From: CAVVNP01 sp963800235
Lineage (GTDB): Bacteria; Actinomycetota; Acidimicrobiia; Acidimicrobiales; Iamiaceae
Assembly: GCA_963800235.1 (NCBI GenBank)
Contig: CAWDAD010000003.1
Span: 682,001-746,000, forward strand
Direction of reading: 5' to 3'
Length of the DNA: 64,000 bases
The position numbers and the translations under genes were made by a program. Below are positions 49,969-58,384 of this stretch, in pieces (within the stretch, counting starts at the first letter, position 1; each line of letters starts with the position of its first letter). The notes below the pieces were generated by a model. The model made no database searches. It worked only from the letters and a program-made list of their open reading frames with translations, and had not been told where the DNA came from.

Positions 49969-51480
49969 CTAGATGTTGGGGCTCAGGGCGGCGTAGTGCA
50001 TGTAGTTGTCGCGGCTGCCACCGGGGTTCACGTGCACGTGCTTGACCTGCTGGTAGGCCCGGAAGCCCTGGGTGCCGAGCTCACGACCGATGCCCGACTG
50101 CTTGTAGCCGCCGAAGGGCCGCTTGGGGTCGATCAGGTGGTAGTCGTTGATCCACACGGTGCCGGTGCGCATGCCGCTCGCCACCTTGCGGGCCCGCTCG
50201 ATGTTCGTCGACTGCACGCCGCCGGCCAGGCCGTAGATGGAGTCGTTGGCGATGGCCACCGCCTCCTCGTCGGAGTCGAAGGGGATCACCGACAGCACCG
50301 GGCCGAAGATCTCCTCCTGGGCGATCTTGGCCGAGTTCGGGACGTCGGCGAAGATCGTCGGCTCGAAGAAGGCGTCGCGGTCGAGCCCGTCGGGCAGGCC
50401 CGCCGGCTTGCCGCCGCCGGTGATGGGCTCGCCCACCTCGTCGCGGCCGAGGGCGACGTAGCGCTCGACGGTCTCGACCTGGCTGTGGGACACCAGCGGC
50501 CCGAGGTCGGTGCCGTAGTCGAGCGGGTTGCCGAGCACGATCTTGCCGGCCCGGTCGGCGAGCAGGCCGACGAAGTCGTCGTAGATGCTGCGGTGCACCA
50601 GGGCTCGGGTGCCGGACTCGCACACCTGGCCGCCGTGCAGGAAGGTGCCGAACAGCACGGCGGCGGCGGCCAGGTCGAGGTCGGCGTCGTCGAGCACGAT
50701 GTTGGCCGACTTGCCGCCGAGCTCGAGGGTCACGGCCTTCACCGTGCCCGAGGCGAGCTGCATGATGCGGCGACCGACCTCGGTCGAGCCGGTGAAGGCG
50801 GTCTTGTCGACCATCGGGTTGGAGGCCAGCTCCTCGCCGACGGTGCCGCCGGGGCCGGCGATGACGTTGACGACGCCCGGCGGGATGTCGGCCTCCTGGA
50901 ACAGCTCGCCCAGCATCAGGGCGGTGACCGAGGTGAACGACGCCGGCTTGATCACCGAGCAGTTGCCGGCGGCGAGCGACGGGCCGATCTTCCACGACGC
51001 CATGATCAGCGGGAAGTTCCACGGGATGACCCCGGTGGTGACGCCGTAGGGCTCGTACTCGAGGAAGTTGCTCGACGGCGGGAACGGGGTGCCCTCGAGC
51101 TCGACCTCGGTGGCCTCGTTCTCGGCCAGGCCGGCGAACCACTGCAGGGCGCCCTGGGCGCCGGGGACGTCGGCGAACATCGCCTTCTTGATGGTGCCGC
51201 CGCCGTCGCGGGCCTCCATCTCGGCGAACTTCTCGGAGCGCTCACCCAGCAGCTCGGCGACCCGGTTGAGCTTGGCGGCCCGCTCCTTGCCGCTCATCTT
51301 CGGCCAGGGGCCCTCGTCGAAGGCCTTGCGGGCGGCCTCGATGGCCCGGACGGCGTCGTCCTTGCCGGCCTTGGCCACGTCGCCGATCTTGGCGCCGGTG
51401 GCGGGGTCGTGGGTCTCGAAGGTGTCGCCGCTGGCGGCGTCGACGTACTCGCCGTCGATGAAGAGCTGGAAGTCGGCCAT
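49969..51480 (-). CDS. Aldehyde dehydrogenase
   Basis: 503 residues. Catalytic Cys in GGQVCESGTR near residue 287, general-base Glu in TLELGGKS near 250, NAD-binding FTGSTEVGRRI, IPWNFPL. Closest to the betaine or acetaldehyde group. ATG start. Adjacent DUF779 gene (83 bp downstream) supports the acetaldehyde class, often induced by alcohols. Confidence 0.93.
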   Translation of the reverse strand: MADFQLFIDGEYVDAASGDTFETHDPATGAKIGDVAKAGKDDAVRAIEAARKAFDEGPWPKMSGKERAAKLNRVAELLGERSEKFAEMEARDGGGTIKKAMFADVPGAQGALQWFAGLAENEATEVELEGTPFPPSSNFLEYEPYGVTTGVIPWNFPLIMASWKIGPSLAAGNCSVIKPASFTSVTALMLGELFQEADIPPGVVNVIAGPGGTVGEELASNPMVDKTAFTGSTEVGRRIMQLASGTVKAVTLELGGKSANIVLDDADLDLAAAAVLFGTFLHGGQVCESGTRALVHRSIYDDFVGLLADRAGKIVLGNPLDYGTDLGPLVSHSQVETVERYVALGRDEVGEPITGGGKPAGLPDGLDRDAFFEPTIFADVPNSAKIAQEEIFGPVLSVIPFDSDEEAVAIANDSIYGLAGGVQSTNIERARKVASGMRTGTVWINDYHLIDPKRPFGGYKQSGIGRELGTQGFRAYQQVKHVHVNPGGSRDNYMHYAALSPNI

Positions 51481-51560
51481 GGCCAGAGCCCCTTGTGGGT
51501 CGCGTCTCGGTTCGGACGGGCGCAGGCGGCCGATCGCTGCCGGTGCCCGATGGTCGGACG

Positions 51561-52433
51561 CTACCCCTCGACGGCCCGCCAGGCCCGAGCGACGTCGTCG
51601 GGGTCGTCCCCGGTGGCCAGGCCGTCGTCGCCGAGCTTGCGCAGGTGGGCCCACACCGAGCGGGCGGCCACGGGGTGCAGCACCTCGGGCACGTCGGCGT
51701 AGATGCCCGGCACCAGCTCCTCGGCGGTGGCCGGGCCGAGGCGGCGGAGGGCCTCGAGCACCTCGGCCTCCCGCTCGAGGCGGTGGGTGAGGTAGTCCTC
51801 GACCCGGGCGGTGGGGTCGTGGATGAGGTGGCCGTGGCCGGGAGCGATGGCGGCCAGGTCGATCGCCTGCAGCCGGCGCAGCGAGTCGAGGTAGGCGCCC
51901 ATGTCGCCGTCGGGCGGGCTGATGACCACCGTCGACCCGTCCATGATGTGGTCGCCGGAGAACAGCAGCCGCTCGGTGGCCAGGTAGTAGCAGAGGTGGT
52001 TGGAGGCGTGGCCGGGGGTGTGCAGGGCGGTGAGCTGGGCGCCCCACTCGCCCACGTGGTCGCCGTCGGCCAGCCGGCGGTCGACCTCGAGGCCGTCGCG
52101 GCTGTCGAAGGCCAGGACCTCGGCGCCGGTGCGGGCCTTGAGCCCGGCGACGCCCGGCGAGTGGTCGATGTGGGTGTGGGTGGCGACGATCCAGCGGATG
52201 GCGTCGCCGCCGGCCTCGGCGACGGCGTCGAGGTGGCCCTCGTCGTCGGGCCCGGGGTCGATGACCACCACCTCGTCGCTGCCGACCAGGTAGGTGTTGG
52301 TGCCGGGTCCGCTCATCATGCCGGGGTTGGGGGCCAGCAGGCGGCGGACGACCGGCGTGAGCCGGACGGCGACGTCGGGGGTGAGCGGCGGGCGGTCGAG
52401 GGGACCGGCGGGGGTCGACTCGGTGCCGGTCAT
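51561..52433 (-). CDS. MBL-fold metallo-hydrolase
   Basis: 290 residues. Zinc motif THTHIDH near residue 85, LHTPGHASNH, and LFSGDHIMDGS; the C-terminal helical domain matches the LACTB2-like group (YLTHRLEREAEVLEAL). Likely thioester or phosphoester hydrolase. ATG start overlaps the Nudix stop (ATGA). Confidence 0.88.
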   Translation of the reverse strand: MTGTESTPAGPLDRPPLTPDVAVRLTPVVRRLLAPNPGMMSGPGTNTYLVGSDEVVVIDPGPDDEGHLDAVAEAGGDAIRWIVATHTHIDHSPGVAGLKARTGAEVLAFDSRDGLEVDRRLADGDHVGEWGAQLTALHTPGHASNHLCYYLATERLLFSGDHIMDGSTVVISPPDGDMGAYLDSLRRLQAIDLAAIAPGHGHLIHDPTARVEDYLTHRLEREAEVLEALRRLGPATAEELVPGIYADVPEVLHPVAARSVWAHLRKLGDDGLATGDDPDDVARAWRAVEG

Positions 52434-53357
52434 CGGCCGCCGGCCTCGTCGCTCGCCGCGGCCGCGTCGCCCGACCGGCCGGCGGCCGACCGGCCGGAGG
52501 GGGTGGGCCACTCGGCGAAGGGCTCGCCGCCGGTGTAGCCGTCGCCGTACTCGGGGTCGCCGGGGAGCACGATGCGGAAGCCTCCGTCGTCGCGGATGAT
52601 GCGGGGCAGGATCGCCGGGACGTCGACGATCTCGGTCGCCGCGGCCAGGGCCTCGGCGGCGGAGTCGAACCGGGCGATGGCCCGCAGGCTGGCGATGGTC
52701 GGCGGGAGCATCTCGTAGGTGCCCGCCCGGTGCTGGTCGAGCGCCTCCCGGGGGCTGATCCAGAGGTTGGCGATGACCTCGCGGTCGTCGTGCAGCGGGG
52801 TCTGGGCCACGGGGGCGGCGGCCACGAAGAAGCGGGTGTCGTAGCGGCGGGGCGCCCCCTCGGGCGTGATCCAGTGGCCGAAGTAGTGGATGCCGTCGAC
52901 CGCCAGGCTCAGACCCTCCTCGGCGCAGACCTCGACGAGGCGGCGTCGGCCCTGGTCGACGTCTGCCCGGTGGGTGACGAACCGCTCGATGACCGTCGGG
53001 TCCGTCGAGCCGCAGCTCGTCGCCGTCGCGGTCGTAGGCGAGCAGGACCCCGGCCTCCTCGAAGGACTCGCGGATGGCGGCGACCCAGAAGGCGAGGCCG
53101 CCCCGGTCGACCCCGAGCCGGCGCGACGCCTCCTCGTCGGTGCGGCCCTGGCAGAGCGGTCCGAGGTCGCCGTCGCGGTCCTCGGGGTCGACCGCGCCGC
53201 CGGGGAAGACGTAGGCGCCGCCGACGAAGTCCGAGTTGAGGTTCCGCCGGAGCATGAACACCTCGAGGCCCGGCCCGTCGCCGTCACCGACGGGACCGGA
53301 CGGGCGATCCCGCAGCAGCAGCACCGTCGCCGCCTCGCGCAGCTCGACCTCGGCCAC
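52430..53357 (-). CDS. Nudix hydrolase, one frameshift
   Basis: About 305 residues in two frames. N-terminal part from GTG 53357 has VFPGGAVDPEDRDG and the Nudix box AIRESFEEAGVLLAYD; at about 53005 the frame changes and TVIERFVTHRADVDQGRRRL continues to the end. One base is gained or lost in CTCGACGGACCCGACG. Resembles NUDT19-type acyl-CoA or nucleotide-sugar hydrolases. Partner gene is the overlapping MBL protein. Confidence 0.8.
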
Positions 53358-53367
53358 TCCGATCGCC

Positions 53368-53883
53368 TCAGTACCGGCCCGGCGGCAGCTCGGACGGACC
53401 CGGTCGGTCGTCGGGGACCGCGCCGTCGGCGGGATCCCGGTCGCCCGAGCGCTCGACGTCGACCACCCGGCTCTCGACCCAGATCCGCCGACGGCCCGCG
53501 AACCGGCCGCGGTCGCCGAGCCATCCGACCCCCATGCGGCGCTCGAACCGGCGCCGGGCGAGGCCGCGGATGCCGGCACGCACCGGCGGGACCAGCAGCA
53601 GGAAGCCGAGGCCGTCGCTGATGAAGCCCGGGACGGTGATGAGGATGCCGGCCACCAGGATCAGGAAGCCGTCGACCAGCTCCTTGCCAGGGGGCTCGTT
53701 GCGGCGCAGGTGGGCGTCGATGCGGCGCATCACGCCGAGGCCCTCGCGCTTGACCAGCCAGACCCCGATCAGGGTGCCGAGGATCAGCAGGCCGATGGTG
53801 TCGAGGGCGCCGATGGCGTGCCCGACCTGGATGATCACGTACAGCTCGGCGATGACGAGCACCAGCGCGGCGACCAGGAACAT
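53368..53883 (-). CDS. fxsA: FxsA-family membrane protein
   Basis: 171 residues with three to four hydrophobic helices, GLLILGTLIGVWLVKREG and LILVAGILITVPGFISDG, the FxsA signature. The C-terminal tail is Arg/Asp/Pro-rich. FxsA prevents phage exclusion when overexpressed in E. coli; its normal role is unknown. ATG start. Confidence 0.85.
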   Translation of the reverse strand: MFLVAALVLVIAELYVIIQVGHAIGALDTIGLLILGTLIGVWLVKREGLGVMRRIDAHLRRNEPPGKELVDGFLILVAGILITVPGFISDGLGFLLLVPPVRAGIRGLARRRFERRMGVGWLGDRGRFAGRRRIWVESRVVDVERSGDRDPADGAVPDDRPGPSELPPGRY

Positions 53884-53940
53884 CGCCGGTCACCCTACGG
53901 GCGCGCCGGTCCGCCCGCCTCGCCCCCGCCGGCTCCCCGC

Positions 53941-53986
53941 TTCTCGGGACGCGGAGCGCGTGGACACCCGACCCTTGTCCCGAGAA
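53941..53986. terminator. 10-bp inverted repeat after arsR
   Basis: TTCTCGGGAC (53941-53950) pairs with GTCCCGAGAA (53977-53986), 26-nt loop. It lies 50 bp downstream of the ArsR gene and 58 bp upstream of fxsA on the minus strand; no U-run. Terminator or protein-binding site. Confidence 0.5.
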
Positions 53987-54035
53987 ACCTGGGGGTGGGG
54001 GCGGCCGGGGGCTCGGTCGGGCCGTCGGCGCGCGA

Positions 54036-54353
54036 TCAGTCGGCGAGGCGGCGGCGGAGGCGGTCGAGCCGGGCGTCCCAGGCCGAGCCGACGTCGGCCA
54101 TCCACGCCATGGCGTCGGTGAGCGGGGCGGGGGTGATCCGGTAGCGGCGCTCGCGGCCGCGGCGCTCGGCGGTCACCAGGCCGGCGTCGGCCAGCTGCTG
54201 GAGGTGCTTGACCAGGGCCTGGCGGCTCACCGGCATGGCCGCCGCCAGCTCGGTGGCGGTGCGCGAGTCGGCCCGGGCGACCGCCTGCAGGACGGCGCGC
54301 CGGGTCGGGTCGGCCAGGGCGGCGAACACCGCGTCGGGCGCCGTCGAGGTCAC
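54036..54353 (-). CDS. ArsR-family transcriptional regulator
   Basis: 105 residues, winged helix: FAALADPTRRAVLQAVA, TATELAAAMPVSRQALVKHLQQL, the basic wing RRGRERRYRI. No metal-binding Cys pair, so it belongs to the non-metal branch often paired with SRPBCC proteins. GTG overlaps the SRPBCC stop (GTGA). Confidence 0.9.
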   Translation of the reverse strand: MTSTAPDAVFAALADPTRRAVLQAVARADSRTATELAAAMPVSRQALVKHLQQLADAGLVTAERRGRERRYRITPAPLTDAMAWMADVGSAWDARLDRLRRRLAD

Positions 54354-54814
54354 GCGGCCGCGGCGGCGACCGGCGCGACGCCGGTCCGGGCGCCGAGGCG
54401 CACCGCCACCCGGTCGAGCACCCGGTCGAGGCGCTCGTCCCAGCGGTCGCCGAGGTCGGCGGCGGCGAGCACGCAGGCGGTGGCGCCGCCCGTGACCGCG
54501 GTCTCGGTCACCGTGACCCGGGCGCCGCCCGCTCCGTCGCCCTCGACCCGGACCTCGACGGCGGAGCAGTCGGCCGGTGCGTCCTCGTCCCACCACACCC
54601 AGCCGATCGACCGACCGGGGGCGACGTGGGCGACCACCATCCGGCGGGCGGTGCCGTCGTCGTCGGCGAAGCGGCCCGCGCCACCGGGAACCAGCTCGAG
54701 GTCGACCGATCCGCCCAGCCACCCGGCGAGCTCGACCGGATCGCTGATCGCCCGCCAGGCGGCCTCGGGCCCGGCGTCGAGGACGGTGGTGCGGGTGACG
54801 GACAGCGGCTCCAT
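54350..54814 (-). CDS. SRPBCC (AHSA1-like) protein
   Basis: 154 residues. N-terminus VTRTTVLDAGPEAAWRAISD and GSVDLELVPGGAGRFAD with WWDED is the AHSA1/START-like fold that binds hydrophobic ligands. First gene of a two-gene unit with ArsR. TAACGT at 54821-54826 lies 6 nt before the ATG. Confidence 0.87.
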   Translation of the reverse strand: MEPLSVTRTTVLDAGPEAAWRAISDPVELAGWLGGSVDLELVPGGAGRFADDDGTARRMVVAHVAPGRSIGWVWWDEDAPADCSAVEVRVEGDGAGGARVTVTETAVTGGATACVLAAADLGDRWDERLDRVLDRVAVRLGARTGVAPVAAAAA

Positions 54815-54828
54815 GCCGCCACGTTATC

Positions 54829-54889
54829 GCAACCGCGTGGTTGCGGGTTTCGCCGGCCGACCGGTAGCTTGACGCAACCATCCAGTTGC
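54829..54889. promoter_or_regulatory. Twin operators between SRPBCC-arsR and clpP
   Basis: GCAACCGCGTGGTTGC (54829-54844) and GCAACCATCCAGTTGC (54874-54889) share GCAACC N4 RGTTGC, 45 bp apart. The first adjoins the -10 of the SRPBCC gene; the second lies within 40 bp of the clpP start. The ArsR protein is the likely ligand. Confidence 0.65.
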
Positions 54890-54927
54890 ACGTGCCGGGA
54901 CGACGCCCGGCGGAGAGCGAGGCCGAC

Positions 54928-55539
54928 GTGCTCATCCCCACCGTCATCGAGCAGCATCCCCGCGGCGAGCGGGCGTTCGACATCTGGTCGCGGTTGCTGG
55001 CCGAGCGGATCGTGTTCTTCGGCACGCCGCTCGACGACCAGGTCGCCAACCTGCTGATCGCCCAGCTGCTGCACCTCGAGGCGGACGAGCCGGGCAAGGA
55101 CATCCGCCTGTACATCAACTCGCCGGGCGGCGACATGACCGCCCTCTTCGCCGTCTACGACACCATGAAGGTGCTTCGCTGCGAGGTCTCGACGGTGTGC
55201 ATCGGCCAAGCGGCCTCGGCGGCCGCGGTCATCCTGGCGGGCGGCACGCCGGGCAAGCGCTTCGCCCTGCCCAACGCCCGTGTCCTCATCCACCAGCCCC
55301 ACGGCGGGGCGCAGGGGCAGTCGACCGACCTCGAGCTGGCGGTCAAGGAGATGGTGCTGCTCCGCGGCCGGATGGTCGACAGCCTGAGCGCCGACACCGG
55401 CCAGAGCCGGGACCGGATCGTGGCCGACATCGACCGCGACTACATCCTCCGCGGCGAGGACGCCGTCGCCTACGGGCTGGTCGACGAGATCATCGACCGC
55501 CCCGTCCCGATCCCGGTGCCCGACGCGTCGGCGCGCTGA
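54928..55539 (+). CDS. clpP: ATP-dependent Clp protease proteolytic subunit
   Basis: 203 residues from GTG 54928 (VLIPTVIEQHPRGERAFDIW) with GGAGAGCGAGG upstream. Catalytic Ser in GQAASAAAVIL, His in LIHQP, Asp in DRDY. Single copy here with no clpX nearby; actinomycetes usually keep two clpP genes with clpX, so this may be an extra ClpP. Confidence 0.92.
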   Translation: MLIPTVIEQHPRGERAFDIWSRLLAERIVFFGTPLDDQVANLLIAQLLHLEADEPGKDIRLYINSPGGDMTALFAVYDTMKVLRCEVSTVCIGQAASAAAVILAGGTPGKRFALPNARVLIHQPHGGAQGQSTDLELAVKEMVLLRGRMVDSLSADTGQSRDRIVADIDRDYILRGEDAVAYGLVDEIIDRPVPIPVPDASAR

Positions 55540-55551
55540 CCGCGCCCCGGC

Positions 55552-55806
55552 TCAGTTGGCCCAGATGGCCTTCCGCTCGTTCTCGTTCAGCCCGCCCCAG
55601 ATGCCGTGCGGCTCGCGGATCTGCAGCGCGTAGTCGAGACAGGGCTGGCGGACCGGGCAGGTGCGGCAGATGTCCTTGGCCCGCGTCTCGCGCTCGAGCT
55701 TCTCGTCCTTGCGCTCGAAGGTGTTCGGCGGGAAGAAGACGGTCGCCTGCGGTCCACGGCAGGCCCCTTTGATCTGCCACGCTGCGTCGTCATGAAGTGC
55801 GCTCAC
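55552..55806 (-). CDS. WhiB-family Fe-S regulator
   Basis: 84 residues. Cys16, Cys47, Cys50 and Cys56 ligate a [4Fe-4S] cluster; GIWGG turn (68-72) and basic NENERKAIW end. The GTG at 55806 is chosen because the promoter sits between it and an upstream ATG at 55902. The end is 12 bp from clpP (convergent). Confidence 0.94.
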   Translation of the reverse strand: MSALHDDAAWQIKGACRGPQATVFFPPNTFERKDEKLERETRAKDICRTCPVRQPCLDYALQIREPHGIWGGLNENERKAIWAN

Positions 55807-55832
55807 GTCGTGCGTGCCCCCTTTCGCCGCGG

Positions 55833-55862
55833 ACCCTACAACTGGCCATTTCCCTGAGACAA
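55833..55862 (-). promoter_or_regulatory. whiB promoter
   Basis: TTGTCT (55857-55862), 18-nt spacer, TAGGGT (55833-55838) on the minus strand. Transcription would start near 55826, giving a 20-nt leader with a GAAAGGGGG ribosome site. Confidence 0.65.
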
Positions 55863-56001
55863 GGGTCACTTTCGCGAGCAGATCGGCGTCAGTCGCGAGC
55901 ATTTCCCCTGCTCAGGGGCCATGCGCGATCGCCGGGTCAGGAACGCGCGCGCAGCGTGACGCTGACCGGCGTCGACACCGCCGGCGGGCGGGCGGCCGAG
56001 G

Positions 56002-57363
56002 TCAGGTGGCCGAGCGCCGCCGCTCTCGGTGGTCGCGGGCGCCGCCCTCCTCGGGCTCGACCTCGAGCAGCAGGCCCTCGATGCCGACCACGGTGATCCT
56101 CGCACCGGCCCGGATCGGGGTGGCCCGGTTGGTGCGCGCCCGCCAGAGCGCGTCGCGCACGCGCACCACGCCGTCGGGCGAGACGTCGGCGACCGCCTCG
56201 CCGCCCTCGCCCACCATCCAGTCCCGGCCGATGGTGGGGGTCGAGAACCGGGTGCGGACCATGGCGGGCATGCCGCCGACCATGGCCAGGGTCATGCCCA
56301 CGATCCCGACGAGCAGGGTGATCCAGGACTGCTGCAGGCCGTCGTAGAGGACGAAGGAGCCGACGATGAAGCAGATCGTGGCGATGCCGGTCCAGACCCG
56401 GGGCACGCCGGTCTGCACGTCGATGGCGTAGGCGACCATGGCGACGACGAGCAGCGCGATGGCCCACGGCCGCGTCGGCAGTACGGCCAGGCCGTAGCAG
56501 CCGAGGCCGAAGAACCCGGCGCCGACCAGCCCCGCCACCCCCACGCCGGCGGTGAACAGCTCGAAGAGGATGAGGGCCATGCCGATGACGAACAGGAGGT
56601 AGGCGACCTCGGGGCTCGACACCGTGTGCAGCAGCTGGCTGGTGACCGGCAGGGCGCTGAACACCGGGGTGGTGGTGGGCTCCCGGCTGGTCCGGCCGTT
56701 GCGGGTGACGACCTTCGACCCGACCCCGGGGAGGTCGATGATGAGCTGACCGATGACCGGGGCGTCCTTGGCGGCGATGCGGAGGGCCTTCGCGTCCTTG
56801 CTGCCGACGGTGCCGTGCTCGAGGCGGTCGGCGGCGTCGACGAAGGCGGGCAGGTACTCGCCATCGGGGGCCACCAGCGGGCCGGTCCGGCCCAGGGTGC
56901 TGCCGGGCGAGACGCCGATGCGGAAGGCGGCGCCGGCGAGCTGGGCGCTGCCGCCGAGGGCGGTGGCCCCGCTCGGCCCGATCCAGACCGCCACCGGCAC
57001 CTTGGAGTCGTGGATGCGGCGGACGAGGTGGGCGAGGCGGGCCTTGGAGACGAGCGAGCCCTTGCTGTTCAGCTGCAGCACCACCGCGATGGGGTTCCGG
57101 GCCTCGGCGTCGTCGAGGGACCGCTCGAGGAAGTCGGCCAGCACGGGGTCGAGCCGACCGCTGATCTTGACCACGCTGACCTCGTTCCGCGGCCCGGCCG
57201 ACGCGACGGTCGGCGTGGCTGACGCGACGGTGGGCGTGGCCGACGGGACGGCGGTCCGGAGGGGTCCGGCCGGGGTCGACGACGCCGGTGCGGCCGAGGC
57301 GAGCAGCCCGACCGCCGCCCCGAGAGCGACCGTCAGGAGCCCGACGGTCGATAGTCTGCGCAC
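56002..57363 (-). CDS. NfeD-family membrane serine protease, long form
   Basis: 453 residues. Signal peptide, a Thr/Ala/Pro linker with direct repeats (ATPTVAS), a ClpP-like domain (VAVWIGPSGATALGGSAQLAG, Ser in ATALGGS), three to four membrane helices, and a C-terminal OB-like NfeD domain (IRAGARITVVGIEGLLLEVEP). GTG start at 57363 with GGGAGGGA upstream. Usually works with stomatin-like proteins, none here. Confidence 0.87.
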   Translation of the reverse strand: MRRLSTVGLLTVALGAAVGLLASAAPASSTPAGPLRTAVPSATPTVASATPTVASAGPRNEVSVVKISGRLDPVLADFLERSLDDAEARNPIAVVLQLNSKGSLVSKARLAHLVRRIHDSKVPVAVWIGPSGATALGGSAQLAGAAFRIGVSPGSTLGRTGPLVAPDGEYLPAFVDAADRLEHGTVGSKDAKALRIAAKDAPVIGQLIIDLPGVGSKVVTRNGRTSREPTTTPVFSALPVTSQLLHTVSSPEVAYLLFVIGMALILFELFTAGVGVAGLVGAGFFGLGCYGLAVLPTRPWAIALLVVAMVAYAIDVQTGVPRVWTGIATICFIVGSFVLYDGLQQSWITLLVGIVGMTLAMVGGMPAMVRTRFSTPTIGRDWMVGEGGEAVADVSPDGVVRVRDALWRARTNRATPIRAGARITVVGIEGLLLEVEPEEGGARDHRERRRSAT

Positions 57364-57399
57364 GAGTCCCTCCCGGGAGCCGTCGTTCAAAGGCCGTAC

Positions 57400-58374
57400 G
57401 TGGATCCTGCGAAGTTCTTCGCTGCTTCCCGAGTCGTCATCGTTGCTGGCAAGGGCGGTGTCGGCAAAACCACGGTCACCGGAGCGATGGCCTTGGCGGC
57501 GGCCCGCGCCGGCCTGTCGACGCTGGTGCTCGAGGTCGAGGGCAAGAGCGGGCTGGCGTCGATGTTCGGCACGGAGCCGATGTCCTACGACGAGGTGGAG
57601 CTGACCCCGGCCGACGCGGCGACCGGTCGGGCCCGCATCACCGCCCGGACCCTGACCCCGGACGAGGCGCTGCTCGAGTACTTCCGCGACCACGGCATGT
57701 CACGGCTCTCCAAGCGACTGGTCAACAGCGGCGCGCTCGACATGGTGTCCACCGCCATCCCCGGCATCCGCGACATCGTCGTGCTGGCCAAGCTCAAGCA
57801 GCTCGAGCAGGCGAAGGCGTCGGACCTGATCGTGCTCGACGCCCCCGCCGCCGGCCACGCCATCAGCTTCCTGCGCTCGCCCAAGGGCCTGGTCGACGCG
57901 GTGAAGGTCGGCCCGATCAACGCCCAGTCCCGCGAGGTGCTGACCCTGCTCCACGACGCCACCCGCTGCCAGGTCGTGCTGGTGACCCTGCCCGAGGAGA
58001 CGCCCGTCAACGAGCTGGTCGAGACCGCCTTCAGCCTGGAGGACGAGGTCGGCGTGGCCCTCGGTCCGGTGGTGGTGAACGGCCTGTACCCGACCATGAC
58101 CGGCCTCGACGTCGATCCTGCCGACGCCGCCGCTGAGGCCGGCGCCGGCCTCCGGGCCGGCGAGGCCGAGTCGCTGGCCGCAGCCGCCGCCTTCCGTCGC
58201 CGCCGGATGGAGCTGCAGCGCGAGCAGGTCGAGCGGCTGGCGGCGAAGCTGCCGCTCCCGCAGCTGCGCCTGCCGTTCCTCTTCGACGCCGAGCTCGGGC
58301 CCGACCAGGTCTCGGCGCTGGCCGACGAGCTGACCGCCCAGGTCACCGCCCTCGACGAGGCCGAGTCGGCGTGA
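57400..58374 (+). CDS. ArsA-family ATPase 1
   Basis: 324 residues. Walker A AGKGGVGKTTVTGAMA; DAPAAGHAISFL is switch II; RRRRMELQREQVERLA is helical. In mycobacteria Rv3679 has this form. GTG start at 57400, 36 bp from divergent nfeD. Confidence 0.9.
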   Translation: MDPAKFFAASRVVIVAGKGGVGKTTVTGAMALAAARAGLSTLVLEVEGKSGLASMFGTEPMSYDEVELTPADAATGRARITARTLTPDEALLEYFRDHGMSRLSKRLVNSGALDMVSTAIPGIRDIVVLAKLKQLEQAKASDLIVLDAPAAGHAISFLRSPKGLVDAVKVGPINAQSREVLTLLHDATRCQVVLVTLPEETPVNELVETAFSLEDEVGVALGPVVVNGLYPTMTGLDVDPADAAAEAGAGLRAGEAESLAAAAAFRRRRMELQREQVERLAAKLPLPQLRLPFLFDAELGPDQVSALADELTAQVTALDEAESA

Positions 58375-58384
58375 GCGACCGCAC

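Noticed and set aside
53941..53986. Small RNA or phage attachment site at the perfect inverted repeat
   Set aside because: No integrase, tRNA or promoter nearby; a terminator or binding site is simpler.
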